DNA of 64,000 bases from Clonostachys chloroleuca (taxonomy: Eukaryota > Ascomycota > Sordariomycetes > Hypocreales > Bionectriaceae). The notes under the pieces are model-generated. The model was given only the letters and a program-made list of their open reading frames with translations. It had not been told where the DNA came from and ran no database searches. Positions 35,800 to 48,442 of the stretch are shown here, in pieces. The position numbers and the translations under genes were made by a program. Positions within the stretch are counted from its first letter, which is position 1. Every line of letters starts with the position of its first letter. The stretch is from contig JBANAY010000004.1 of assembly GCA_037952775.1 (NCBI GenBank), positions 12,028,001-12,092,000 on the forward strand, read 5' to 3'.

Positions 35800-38700
35800 A
35801 CACGTAGGAGAAAGTTAGATGGGCATATTCATCATGTCTAAGCAACTTCGAGGTCATGTAGCGAGATTGCTGAGCCTTTGAAGAAAATTATTTGGAGTGA
35901 TGGAAACACATCGTGTTTGGTTGAGACAGTATATACTTGTGCAATGGCGTTCATTTCTCATAGAAAACACTCATTAACAAATCACCGAACCCAAACCAAC
36001 CTTCGAATCAAACTAAATGAAATAGTATATGGAACGAAAAAGGTTGTCGCTAGTTCACGAACAACATCACCAATGGGGAAATCGGCCTCTATCCAGGAGA
36101 AGCACAACCTTGGCATCACGTATTCTAAAGAAACTCAAAAAATGGGCTAGCAGTTTTCAATACTAAGATATAACTCTTGATTTTAAGAATCCAGAACAAG
36201 TCTATCATCATACATTGTTGCTGTGGTCAGACAATGGAAACCGCAATGTCCATGAAGACTCAAGGAGGTATCTAACATTCGTGTATTATCCATATAAAGC
36301 AAGGATAGCAGTCATATAAATGCAAAGCAAAACCGCAGTGTATAAGGACTATATTCCATAAACAGGCAGGGCACTTTCGAAGCCAATCAGACTCGGTATT
36401 ATCATATCCTATACTGTAAATTTCGGCGACCATAGAATTGGATTTTATATGATTTAGGTTACCAGTCCTAGAGCAGCTTAATTCTTGTGACGAGTAGCTT
36501 CTATCACTCTAGATAGAGAGTAGATAACTGCTCAGTCTAAATAATTATATAAAAGAGAGTTGGGCGATAAATACACTAAACTAACATATGCATTTTCTAT
36601 TTGATGAACATATCACCGGATATTCGAATATACGCTTAATTATCTGGCTCCTTGTATGAGGTACAACGGGCGACTAGAATTCATGAGGTCTCGAATGCCA
36701 AGTTATTCAGTCACTCCATTGAAGAAAGTCATGACTTGCCATCAGCATGATGCTGTCGCCCAGTGACTCTGTCGTTTGAGCATACAAGACATAATCGTGT
36801 GAGAAGCAACGTGATCTGACCTAGCAGCCAAGATCTCCTGGTTCACAGAGCCTAGCATCTCATCCGCACTAGCCACAACGATTTTTAAACCAAATCATAT
36901 CCTCTCTCCATCACATACGACCATACCTGCTAGAAAGCACTGGATCCCGTTTGATCTCCGAGCGTTAAGCTAGTAAGGGGTCAATTAGTAGCTGGGTCGG
37001 TGACGACCAGCGAATCCTGGCTGTTGTATGTTTATTTTTGCCTCTGTAGATAAAGAATATCACGACTTTCAAAAGCCAGAAGAAGTGGTGTTTCCTTTAC
37101 CTCGGAACCCTTCTAGATGGCTTGGTAATATAGGTGGACGCCTTAATAAAGGTTGTGGGTTTGCGCTCCCTTCTACCTCTTGACAGCACAGTAACATTGT
37201 AACAATGTGACTTCTACAAGAGCTGAGAGGGTTATACGGATAACCGCAGTTCTTCGTAACCCTCTGAGATAAGCTGGATCCGGATCGTGAAGAATGAGGA
37301 CTAGGCTTTCAGGAATATGAAGACGAAGTTGGCGCCAAATAGTTAGCTGTACTGGGACACGTTATTTTGTTTGTTTATTCGAAGTTTCCCCTCACATAGC
37401 TCTGCATCTGTCTCATCTCCCCAGTAAAAGCTCACGCGGAACTTCCCCTGAAACACGAATTGGGGGCGATCGAGTGTTGGCCTGTTACGTAGCCAACAAT
37501 GGCTCTTCTCGTTACAGAGACCTCGGTCCGGCAAATCACAAGCCAAGTGATGTTAATCTTTCTTACACACGTGAATCAAAAAGAATGGGAGTATAGGATC
37601 CAAGGCTGCATTCGTATGGGAAGGGATTTTGTCTTTGACCGCCTGAAATTTGCGGCTGAGTCTTCTATGTACTATCTCTGCTAGTCAGGGCCAGGGGTAA
37701 GGGTTATGCTGAATTCAGATTTCCCCGCATATCAGGATCTGGGGAGCAATAAAATCTGGAGGGCAGGTTCATAGTTGATCTCTGGTGGTTGGTGTAGTGG
37801 AAGGTGGGAGGGTGGAGCGGATAGGTAGCCTCGGCTCGGTTCAATGACATGTGCTGCCGATCTGTGGTTTAGTCGAGCACCATGTGAAGCCAACCGGAAA
37901 GACTCAAACAACTCGTTCAGAACTTGCCGGTCTTCCCTCAACCCCACAGATCTACCCCATCTCATCTCCCTGTTTTCAATCTAGCTCAGCCGCGTTTTCC
38001 CTCACCTTTCCCATTTGTCTGCGAGCGGACCATGTAGAGATCAATCGGGCCTTTAGCCCTTAACTTCGACAATGGGTCTTTCAGGTAGAAATTCGTAGCA
38101 CTTTGGAATTATGCAACTAAGATTCAGATCCCCTGCAAGGTCCCGGATGTTTCGGCCCAAACGTTAGTTAGGAAAGACGACCCAAATCCTGTTGTTGTCG
38201 GCGTCATGCCAGCTCCTGCAACCCACAAACGAGGCATGATCTCACAACCCCACATCTCGAAACCAAAAACGTAGAATTCTCGTCTGGAGCATCATGGACC
38301 CCTGTATCATTGCCTCTTTTGAGATGTGTTGGGACATCAGTCTCACAGAGGAGTGCGGACAAACGGAAGTAATCCTGTGTAGAAGTTTGTTCAAGCATTA
38401 TTTCTAATCAGATGCTTACTCCGATTTCGAGCGTGGCAGATAGAAACACACCCAGAGAGGAACTTTGTCGAAGGGGCGATTATGGTACCAAGTCCGCAAA
38501 AGAACCTCGGCGATTGGGTCAAGTATCAACTGGGCTAGTGAAGAATGAGTGAATGAGGAGAAGCATCTACGATACTCTATCTTAGTAACTTGCGGCCTGG
38601 AAGTACCACCAAGTTGTTTCAAGATGAATACACTAGGTGAAATAGCGGGATATCCTAGAGAGCACGGCTGTCCATCTCATATCTCATGGGATAGGTTGGC

Positions 38701-41700
38701 TGAGGTCGGCCGGTTCCTCTACACCGGCAGTGGCTGTATCAGAAATTCGATTAAGTCATTTTAGTTGAGATTACAATATTTAGGTTGGATGTTGTGGATG
38801 GACAATTCTTCGTATCATAGCTATTGAGAGTTTTCTGAATCTTAGTGAAGACGGGTTGTCGTATTGACATCTATTTTCACTGTCTTGGAATAAGATTCTT
38901 GGTTTCTTGTACTAAGACGGCAAGTTTTTGTCAAGTTAGTCCTTTAAAAGGGACGCTGAGTCCCTTTCGATGAACCAAATGGCGTTGGTTGTATATACTC
39001 AAGGTTCAATGGAGATGTTCATTGTAATACGCCCACTCCCATTGGTGTTAAGACTCAATCGGGGTGAGAAGGTTGAACACTCATCGCCCCCAATGCTACA
39101 CCCACGGGCTTCGCCCACTGAAATCAAAGGCATCAAGTTGACTATCCAATCCCGCAAACAGATGCAGCAAACGCCTCGGTTCAGGCTTTGAACGGCGTTG
39201 AGGGTGTTCCGATCAAACATCCACGCAACATTCCATGTTTCAGCGCATCTTTTGTCCATCACCAACGAGGTACCGTGACAGAAAAGATCATGTATCAGAT
39301 GTAGCCTCCCGGGACCACCCGCGACGAGGTAATAAACATATTGGTTCACAGGTAAGCTGCACCGGCAAGACCCCTAATGCAAGGAGGAGAAGATTACCTA
39401 GCATCGCATTGGGAAGGATACCGCGAGTAGATTTTCCAGATAGTACCTTGCAGGATGCTAATTTCCGTAGCTGTGTAGGTGTCATCGCAGTGATTGGCAC
39501 CGAAAGCAGCAGTCTTTGCCACAGCTAGATGACACAGAGCGGCGCCACAGGCGCCAGGCTTTGGGAGCAATCTTATTTGCAGTCAGTAGCGGTGGGAGGA
39601 GTGGCATACACACAAAGGCCCTTCTCCATGCACCCTCAGGAGAGTGCACTGTAACCCTCCTTGTGGTGGCTGATCTCCCAGGGCTGGGGGATGGTGTGGT
39701 CTCCCTGCACATGTGTGCATCAAAATATGGAATACGAACTCGAGCCACCGGGCAAATCAGCGCGATTTTGCTCCAATTCATCGAGGGAAGGATATGTTGG
39801 AACGTCATGCCTAGGATGCATGCTATGTCATGTCACAATGTCTGGGCAGTTGCAATTGACCAAGGCTACTTTTCCCTGCCAAATCGCCTGGGAAAGGCAA
39901 CCAGAGGGACCATCAGGCCACACATACCCCTTGTTCCATCACCCAGGCCCTGTCTGGAGGGCGGGGGGTCATGTCGCAGTGGACAGAACCAATTGGCTGT
40001 TTTCTTGTACACTGGTGCTCTCATTAATGTGAAAAAGGTCATCTCCCGTTCTTGCCCCAGACTGTGCATGGGTGTGTGAATCAATTGGATCAATTCGAGT
40101 ATCCTGCTCGGAAAGTGGCGGTCATCCTTTCGCGCAGAACGAACAAGCAACTGCGGAAGCGGATCAGAATAGAATAATGCTGCAAATAGGGGGGTCTCAC
40201 AGTGGCCCTGCAGATGGGATACTCAAATACACGGCTTGCATCGCAGGTTTTCAATCAATGTCTGATTGACGGGTGGATGGGTGTGCTTCCTGCGCCAAGT
40301 AAAACGGCCCGGGCAAGAGACTGTCATACAGAGTGACAATGGAGAGACTTCCCATGACAAAGGGAATGCATCATCGGGGACAGCCAGCCAATAGCAAAGG
40401 CTTCACCCTCGTCGTAGGAGCCATCCTCGATGGGCCGTCACTGGCTGGCTCAAGCCCTGTCCCTGGCTCGGCTGCTCGACTGCGACGTAGCGAGCCAACC
40501 AGAGTGCGAAAAGTTCCGTCAGAGAGGGTCCGAGGAACTAATTCCCCGGATTATTGTCTGCCTGTCTGTAAGTCAAGGCCTGGTAGCTTACCTCTGCGTG
40601 ATGGTACCCCCTCCACTTCAGCCCAACGAAGCTGTGGTGGTTGTAGCAATCCCATACTACCATACTCACCGTTCCGTGTTGGCACACTGCACTTCGCACC
40701 CCATAATCTTGTGGCTTCATTTTTCCTTTCAATAGGGGGAAGGTGGGTTGAATCGCCAGAATAGAAGAGTAGTGGCAGATTTAGTCCATCCGCCCCTCTC
40801 CGAGCGCGCGAACTGGATTGATCGGGCACAGACCACGGAAAAGCTGGGGAAGGCCCCATTGGTTCCGCTCTTCTGTTGCCTCGTTGCTGTTATTCAGTCA
40901 ATCCCCAGCCTGCCAGGGGGCAGCGACGAGCCGATCACTGCTCGTTCCTCACAAGCGCAGTTGAAAAAACGAGCATGTCACAAGCCAAGACGATGCGGAG
41001 AGACGACAAAGGCCCAGCTGGGCCGAGGACGAGCTAGCGGCTGAGGGAGTCAGGCTGCAGAATCGCCGAGAGATCTGATGCTCGATTCCGCATCCGCCGA
41101 GTCTGTCCCTCCCCAGCCTTGGGGCCAGGCAAAAGAACTTCGCTGTAGGTACGAGTGGCAGCTTACTTATTTCTCGGCAGAACGGTAAGCCTGAAGGATT
41201 GTGCCCAGTTGTAGCCTTTCTTGGAGCGTGCAGAACGTACATGTAGCAAAAGACGCGAGACATGCGACACAATCTCAACAGCATGGCCGCATCAAGTTTT
41301 TTTGTTGCCTGGGAGCTATTCCAAAAGAAGCTGCACGCTCTGAACTATCGTCATTCACATGTTCTGGGGAATGAGGGGAAGGCGACAGAAGAACAACACA
41401 CCTCCGAGGCACATTACCCCAGGTTTGATTGATCCCCAGGCGATATTCTCTCCTACGCACCCGAAATGGATTAATGCCAGTTGATCGAGGCTGGTCCACC
41501 ATGTTTCCTCCGCTCTTCTTCCTAGTCGGCTCTGTCTGACGAGCTGCCGATCTCATTTAACTCGGAAGTGTGGCTCGAAAACGGAAGGCGAGCCGTGATG
41601 GATGCCATCTTCTAGGAAAGGAGAGGCGGCGGTGGTCAAACAGCGGGCATCATACGTAGTAGACGACCAACGCCACATCCAATATCGCTTCCTGCAGTCG

Positions 41701-42185
41701 AGCAGCCACCCGTGCACACAGCTCCCGTATCCATTCCTTGCCATGGGTCACATTGGCAACGGGGAGGGATCGCACGCCTGTCTGGATGCCAGCCCTTTGA
41801 CCTGGCCCCTGCACACGCCCCTCCCCCTCCTGCTTGCTGCAACAACAAGCAGGGATGTCTTACAGGAGAGAAGGAACACTCCTCATGCGACTTGCCTACT
41901 GTGTAAGTGGGCTGGATCGAGCCCAGGAGAGATGTATGTGAGGCCAATACAACCGTGATTTCAGGCTTTGGTGCTCACCACCCACGCGACTGTTACATTC
42001 CCGTCCTCGTACCTACATAAGAAGACAACCACCACGCACTCACCGTCCCTTGTTCCTGCCTCCCCTTCCTCTCCATCCACTCGCTTGGTCATCATCAGCA
42101 CGCATACATACACTCGTTGTCAATCAACTCTGTACATAATCACGCACCCTGAACACAGCAAGACACTCCGGTCAAATCAGTCAAA
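35800..42185. other. Gene-poor region, 6.4 kb
   Basis: No gene is supported on either strand. The left half (35.8-39.0 kb) looks AT-rich and TA-rich, with stops in all frames. The right half (39.1-42.1 kb) is more balanced and has ORFs up to about 190 codons (39516-40079), but these overlap others on both strands and have no motifs, splice-consistent extension or domain-like sequence. I see no long terminal repeats, transposase motifs or tRNA. The last 200 bases are the promoter of the CFEM gene. The region may include decayed transposon sequence or a non-coding RNA; the sequence does not decide it. Confidence 0.45.
42005..42185 (+). promoter_or_regulatory. Probable promoter and CT-rich leader of the CFEM gene
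   Basis: A TATA-like CTACATAAGA at 42012-42021 is followed by a long pyrimidine-rich stretch (about 42040-42090) and then an A-rich start context (GTCAAAATG). This arrangement is common in strongly expressed fungal genes. Inference from sequence pattern only. Confidence 0.35.
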
Positions 42186-42806
42186 ATGAAGTTCTCCCTC
42201 GTCGCCATTGCCTTCGCCGCCGCCGTCAGCGCCCAGAGCCGCTCCGACATCCCTGAGTGTGCCATCGGCTGCCTCGACGACGTTATCAAGTCCAAGACCA
42301 GCTGCTCCACCGACGACTATGGCTGCGTCTGCAAGAACTTCGAGGCGCTCCAGGGCGACGCCACTCCTTGTGTCCTCGAGAAGTGCGGTGCCGATACTGC
42401 CCTGAGTACGTTCCCCCCTTTCACTGACCCTCTCTCTGACGAACGTAAGGAAAACTAACCGCTCTCCCTTCGAACAGACAAGGTCCTGCCCGCCGTCCAG
42501 AAGCTTTGTGCCGCCATCAGCGCTTCCCCCAGCAGCTCTGCCGCCGCTTCCACCTCCGCAGGCTCATCCTCTGCCTCTGCGTCGGCGTCGGCCTCAGCCT
42601 CAGCCTCAGCTTCCTCCTCAGGATCGGCTTCTTCCTCCTCCAAGTCTGCGGCCTCCACTCCCGCCTCTTCCACCGGAACCACCAGGCCGACCTCCAACCC
42701 CAGCCCCACCGTCACCTCATCCACCAGCACCGTCCCCACTGGTGCTGCCGGCCAGCTTGCTCCTCTCGGTGCCCTGGCTATCGGTGCCCTCGCCTTTGCC
42801 CTTTAA
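42186..42806 (+). CDS. CFEM-domain GPI-anchored cell-surface protein
   Basis: Exons 42186-42405 and 42478-42806, 182 residues. Signal peptide MKFSLVAIAFAAAVSAQ. The CFEM domain (about residues 20-90) has all eight cysteines in order: PECAIGC, TSC, YGCVC, TPC, EKC and KLC, the last after the intron. An Asp-Asp pair lies between the third and fourth cysteines (CSTDDYGC), where heme-binding CFEM proteins carry the axial Asp ligand. A Ser/Ala repeat linker (tandem GCCTCA-type repeats at about 42575-42615) and a Ser/Thr/Pro stalk lead to a hydrophobic GPI tail (LGALAIGALAFAL). Likely on the plasma membrane or wall; possible roles are heme or iron acquisition or wall stability. The start has a strong CAAAATG context. 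No breaks. Confidence 0.93.
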
Positions 42807-43322
42807 GCATAGACGGGATAGGTCTATCCATCTCGCCTCTAGGGGAAACTCTGGTCATGTGGTTATGATGAGAAGACGGCATCTGATGATGATCAGGCAT
42901 TGTTTTCTTCCTGCCCTTCATGGGCTTTCGTGAAGCTTTGTAATGGATGCTTTTGTTGTTTTTGGTCCTTTGCTGTTGGAAATTAAGAAAAAAAGAAATA
43001 CGACTCGTCAATTCCGTCCTCGCCAGATCTCGGGTTGAGAAGACAGACTGGACCGCGATACACAAGAGACGGAGAAATGGAATCATGGGCGGAATATATC
43101 ATTGCCGTTCTAGATAATAATACTTGGAAAATCACCTTTGCTTTATCATATCTCGTTAACTCTGTCTTCTGCAATCTTGTCAGTGTGAATGTACCCAAGA
43201 ATCAGCAAGAGTGAAACAGGGGATGGTGAAAATCTTGGCCCTCCGTCAACCGCGGGGCAAAGGTAAAGAGGGCCGGACCAATGAAGCTTTCACTTACCAT
43301 CAGGCAGAAAGTCTCTTGTTCA
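42807..43322. other. 3'-to-3' intergenic region
   Basis: 516 bases between the convergent CFEM and lipid-droplet hydrolase genes. Probably 3' UTRs; nothing else seen. Confidence 0.45.
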
Positions 43323-44431
43323 TCACGCTCTGCCATCCTCAATCTCCTCCAGCCACTCCAACACCGTTTGCGCAACCTGCTTGTAGTCTTCTGCACGTCT
43401 CAATCAGTCATCATCCTCCAACATGCAACACCCATTCAACAAAACTCACCTTCCTTCAGACAAAAAGCATGCGGAAGATCCCCCTCGTCCACCTCAATCC
43501 TCGTCTCGCCGCCATCCTTCCTCCTCCGCGCAATAAACTCATCCCTCAGATGGTTCGCAACCCAGTGGTCCTCCTTGCCATACAGGATGAAGAACCTCGG
43601 CGCCCCTCCCTCCTCCCCTTCCTCCGCCATCCCCCACAGCCTCTCCTCCCAAACCTCCTCCCTGATCGTCTCCATCTCCGACTTGCCCAGGTGCACCGCC
43701 TGCCACACCCCGTCCCGGCTCTTCAGCCACCGCGCCAGCACCGCAGCCATCCCCCCGTCCCGACTCACCCCGACCACCCGGCCCACGAGCCAGCGCACCG
43801 CCGCCTCGGGGATCACCCCCAGCAGTCCCCTCGCCAGCACGTGGAAGTGCGAGTCCATCAGCGGCACTTGCCTCAGGAGCTGCATCCGCCGCCCGCTCGG
43901 CGACGCCGCGATGTGCGTCAGCGTAGGGAACAGCAGGAACCCATGCCGCAGCCTCACGTGCCTCGCCCACCCTTCCCTCTCCTCCTCCCTTAGGTGCCGG
44001 TGCGTCACCTCCGTCGCGATGTACGCGCCCACCGAGTGGCCCATGAGTATCACGTCCCCGTATCCCTTTCCTCCCGTCCTCTTGGCCTCATTACTCACCA
44101 CCTCCGCCACGTTCTCGTACACGGAGCAGATCTGCCCCTCCAGGTCGAGCGGCACGTTGTCCGGCGCCGAGAACGGCGGGTGGTGGTCCTCGTCGTCGAA
44201 CCCGACCAGGCTGCGACCGTACAGGTCCACCTCCACGCCGTTCATCGACGCCGACGCGGAGACGAGCTGCCGGAGGTGGGCCAGGAACCCCTCGTAGAAC
44301 TCGATGAGGCCCGGGTTGCCGCAGATGAAGTATATCAGGGCCCGGCGGCGACTTTTCTCCCCCGATGCCGATTCATCCTCGCGATGCCTCAGGAATATCG
44401 AGCGGGGGGGACGTGTCTCTGAAGAAGCCAT
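43323..44431 (-). CDS. Lipid droplet-associated hydrolase (LDAH/DUF2305 family)
   Basis: Exons 44431-43450 and 43390-43323, 349 residues. I chose ATG 44431 (MASSETRPPRSIF); upstream in-frame codons look non-coding. It is an alpha/beta hydrolase with the family opening IYFICGNPGLIEFYEGFL, the nucleophile elbow GHSVGAY (GxSxG), an Asp in ILYGKEDHWV and a His in DLPHAFCL just before the intron; together these form the Ser-Asp-His triad. The second exon supplies DYKQVAQTVLEWLEEIE. A hydrophobic middle (HVLARGLLGVIPEAAVRWLV) may help it bind the lipid-droplet surface. The family is implicated in sterol-ester or triacylglycerol turnover, although its true substrate is debated. Convergent with the CFEM gene and tandem with the Pff1 gene, with no evident functional link. 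Confidence 0.9.
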
Positions 44432-45212
44432 CCTTTTCTCATGTACAATGTGGCAAGTCACGCTCGGATTGTGCAGATTGCGCTTGGGAACTCGCCCATC
44501 ATGATGAAGCCAGGCTTTGGCAGACGTCCACTCGAAACGGCATTTTGGGGGGGGCGATAAGCTGATAACGAATGGTTGGGGCGACTCCCTCAGCCATGAC
44601 GTCGGTTCCTCTGCCGGTCCATCGTTGTGTGTTGCACAAACCCAACAATTCCTCAGATTCGATGGCAAATGCACTCCCAGCGAGCTAGAAATGAAGCAGG
44701 AGGTTGTGTGTTCAGAATGAGCCCGTTGTGAACATGAAAGGGTCAAAAGTGGCCAGCCGGGCCATAATAGCGTGACTTCACCTGCAAGATACACGTACGC
44801 ACATGCACACGTCAGCCGCGGCTCGGCATCCCCCGGCCGTCTACATTGCTATAGACACTAGAATCTCTATATTTCCCCGGCTGGGGATCCCCTTTTATTT
44901 TTCCATTTACTTGCTGTCCTTGGAAATGCATGCTTACGATCAATCAATCATATGATACCGAGTGTCTTGGCCGAGGAGTCAAGGAGCAGAGGGAACAGCC
45001 TCATCAAGGAAATATGTATGCATGAAACCGAGCCAATGGACGCGATGATAAAATAAGTTAAGCTACTTTTATAGGTTCATAGGTGTGCTGTATAGGGTTG
45101 GTAATTAACTTTTTGCTGTGCTGCCATCACTCTTGAATGTACATAATTGATTGTTCAAGAACCGAAACGGGTAGGCCCAAAGGAAAACATCTCGATATAC
45201 CTAAAACGACTT
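44432..45212. other. Intergenic region
   Basis: 781 bases containing the hydrolase promoter and the Pff1 3' region; AT-rich at 45,050-45,170. The apparent N-terminal extension of the hydrolase frame up to 44794 is not coding-like. Nothing else seen. Confidence 0.45.
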
Positions 45213-48200
45213 TCAATCCTGCCCACCAGCGCTCTGAACTGTGAAATTCTTTTGTATCTCCACGAGTCCTGCTGAAAATTTGGTGACAGCGGCCCATGGG
45301 GGCATGTACCGATGAAGCTCAGTTAGGGCTGGGATTGTCGTAGGCTCATTTGCGTCGCTGTATGCGCAGCGAATAGTCACAACCAATGAATCATCTGCGA
45401 GAGCATTTGTCTCGGCTCGGAGTTTGAGCTCGTCTCGGTCGTCTGCTGTTGGATCTTCATGCGCGCTGGCCTCCTCCGAAAGCTCCTTCGCTTTGAGCTT
45501 CAGGTTCAATTTCCAGGGCCGACTCCGGTCTCGTCGCCACAAATCGATTCGTTTCACACCACTATCTTGTATTTTCCCTCCGAAGCGCTCCTGTAAAGGC
45601 CCCGCGCCCTCAACTGTGAATCCTGAAATGGGGATGGAACTCTCCAGATAACAGAGACGTGAGTCCACAGCATCGACCACCACGTCAACGGATGACCCAT
45701 CATAAGACTCGGGGACTATAACCTTGAGGAGATCCTCTACTTTCACACCACTCACTAAGTTGAGAGGCAAAGAAGATGCATCATAGCGGCATACATGCGA
45801 GTTTTTGCCTCTTCCTCCTGGGCTGCAGTTGAGTTTTTGATTGGCGGTGCTTGGCAAACTCGAAACAACATTGTGAATGAACGGATTCAGACCGGAGAGT
45901 GAAACTGTATTGGTATCATCGTTCAAGTCGACAACCTGGTGGAAGTAGAACTTGAATCGGTTGTTAACCGAGAAAGGGAAGGTCGCAAGATTATAAATAA
46001 GAGTTGCAATGAATACCAACAATAGGAATAGAGGTACATGGTGGGTGACACGGTGAATGAAGGGGGTTATAGGAAGCAGCAGCACGGTGGACACGGCTGA
46101 GATGGCCAAAATGGGGACAAGTAGACTGCCACCATCAGTGCCAGTATTTCCCAATGCTGACATTGCGAGCAGGCCGACATTACCAATCATCAACACTGGG
46201 ATGGGAGCCAGGACGATAAATTGGATAAACCAAGTCCAATTTGGCAGATGTCCTGACCAAGACTGTTCATGGCCGTAAGGTTGGGGCCGAGGCTTGGGTG
46301 AAGGATCTGACGATGGAAGGGAAACGGACTGCCTGTAAGTGCTGGCAAATGTAGTTTGGTTGTTCGACCCATAGCCTTGTTCACCAGCTCTGAGAGGTGT
46401 CGTTTCCGTCGCGTCAGCTGTCTCATCTTCATTTTCCTGCTCTCCAGCCTCGTCGTCATGCTGATGCTCTGCAGAAACAGACGCTGCCCGATTGTCCTCC
46501 TCACCGTGATTTGGTGGTGCATAATCCCTAGCGATGTGTGCATCATGAATTTGGTTGGCAAACTCCCTCTTAGATGGAAGGACGAATAGCTCTGCCAAGG
46601 ATATAAAGAGCGCCACGAAAATAGCAGTCTGGAGGAACACTGTGAAGTAAAATCCCCCAGCTTCAGTCGGTCCTCTGCTACAGCGGCAAGCACCTGAACC
46701 CCCCAGCCTAGGGCAAACAACCAAACGAGTGTAAACCCTCGCTGAAGTGCGGTTGGTCGAACAAAGCTAGAACCTCGTAGAAGCAGCCAAAAAACGAAAT
46801 AGAAGCTCGAGAGAGACATGGCCCAGCTATCAACAGGTTAGCCACAGGATACTTAAAGATAATGATTATCAAGAGATAAGAACAAAGAAGATGCAACATA
46901 CATAGAATAGGGACTGCTATAAACGATCAGTGGGTTGACCTTAGCAACCAAAAGGGCGAAAGCGAAGGTTATTCCAGTAGCAATGATAAAGGTTATCGGA
47001 AACCGGAGCAATCCCTTCCAACCACCAATCCGCACCGGATCCTCGTTAAGCTCCGAGTGAATTTTGATATCACCAGCGAAGAAATAATACTTATCCTTGC
47101 GACACAACAAGTAAGTGAGAACAAGCAGCACGAAGGGCGCCGCAACAAGAAGGGATAGAGACCACGCAAAGAGCCCTCTAAGCGCAAAAGTCGCCCAAGC
47201 CCGCCCCACGAAGTCGAACCACACGCCATCCGTAGGTCTTCCGCTTTGAACTTTGTCCTGGTCGCCATCGGGTCGGTCGCCATGGAATTTCGTGCTCGTA
47301 GTCTGTGAGAGGGACTCGGTGGACGCCAACGCCGCAGAGAGCATGTGCCAGACACTATCGACCGAGGTGTGACGAGTGTCATCCTCATTGGTGTGGTACC
47401 GTGATCTCGGCGCGTAGAAAGCAATGTCCAATCCTCGCATACCATAAACGTCGTTGAAGATTCCGTAGTCGGTCCGGCTCTTAATGGCACCGCGTTTGAA
47501 GGCGTCCCCGGCAATAACGGAGCCGAATGGGTGGGGACTTTTACCATACGCCTGACTGATCTCAAGATCGGTGGCACGGAAAAGAATAGCCCGGCCGCCT
47601 GCTCCAGCTCCCTCGAGGTTGACAAAGGTGTGGGCGAATTGCGAGAGTGGACTTTGACCAAATGCCTCCGCACCGAGAAGGCCGTCTTCTTCGACATTGT
47701 TGAACAACAAGACAATTCCATTCCTGGGCTGATGGCCTTTGATGGTGAAGTAGCTCAGAAGCTGAAGCATGCTAACACAGCCAATGCCATCGTCAGTAGC
47801 ACCTTTGCCGGTGGAAACCCTAGTATTTCATTAGCGCATCTCTCACGAGCGTCGCGATAGCTTTCCAACATACGAGTCAAAGTGACAGTTGACGAGCACG
47901 CCGCCCTTTCTATGGGTTCTCTTGTGAGAAGACTCCGAATTCCACCAATCGCCGTCAGAATCCTCGGCGCCCCGGATATAGATGTAGAAGTTGGTGCCCT
48001 CAAAATAGGATGCGCCTTCTTTCCCCAGCACCTTGGTGACGTTGGCAATCTCATCGTCAAAGAGGGTCACGAGCTCGGACTGGGGAGCTGGCGCATCGTC
48101 CAATTGGTTTTCTGGTGTGGCTGGGGTTCCATCGCACTTGTCAACCGAGAATGCGATTTTGTTTCTCCTGAGAATCAACTTGGACTGGTCGATCAGATAC

Positions 48201-48442
48201 TGGCGCACGTCATCATTCTGGTGGCTGTTGAAGGGGTGGAAGTGCTCCGTGATCTTTTGAAGCTGCTGCCATGCCTCCGTCAAGTTGATGCCATCAGGTC
48301 CGCGATAAAAGGTCCCATCCGACGGGGCTGCCGGGACATGCTCGTGGACATAAATGAGCGGGATGAAGAGGGCCAGGTATGTGACCGTGGTCCAAAAAGT
48401 GACCTGCAAAGGCCTGAAGGAGAAAGGATTCTGGCACTTCAT
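45213..48442 (-). CDS. PFF1: Vacuolar membrane protease Pff1 (M28 family), one frame break
   Basis: Exons 48442-47874, 47819-46902 and 46826-45213, about 1,033 residues. The start [17 protein letters not shown] is the usual family start. TM1 is followed by a lumenal M28 zinc peptidase domain: HFDS (His187/Asp189, Ser codon split by the intron), [18 protein letters not shown] with the catalytic and zinc-binding Glu residues, EGAGAGGR, and YHTNEDD supplying a zinc-binding His. After it come many membrane helices ([19 protein letters not shown] and later) and a lumenal C-terminal domain. The protein resides in the vacuolar membrane and is probably an aminopeptidase-like enzyme of unsettled substrate. 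Exon 3 shifts frame at the C-run 46654-46658: one added base joins AEDRLKLG to [13 protein letters not shown] and brings the 1,614-nt exon into phase. Uncorrected, the gene would be called as two pieces. Confidence 0.9.

Noticed and set aside
39516..40079. 187-codon plus-strand ORF in the gene-poor region
   Set aside because: Overlapping ORFs in several frames, mixed composition, no domain, signal peptide or conserved pattern.
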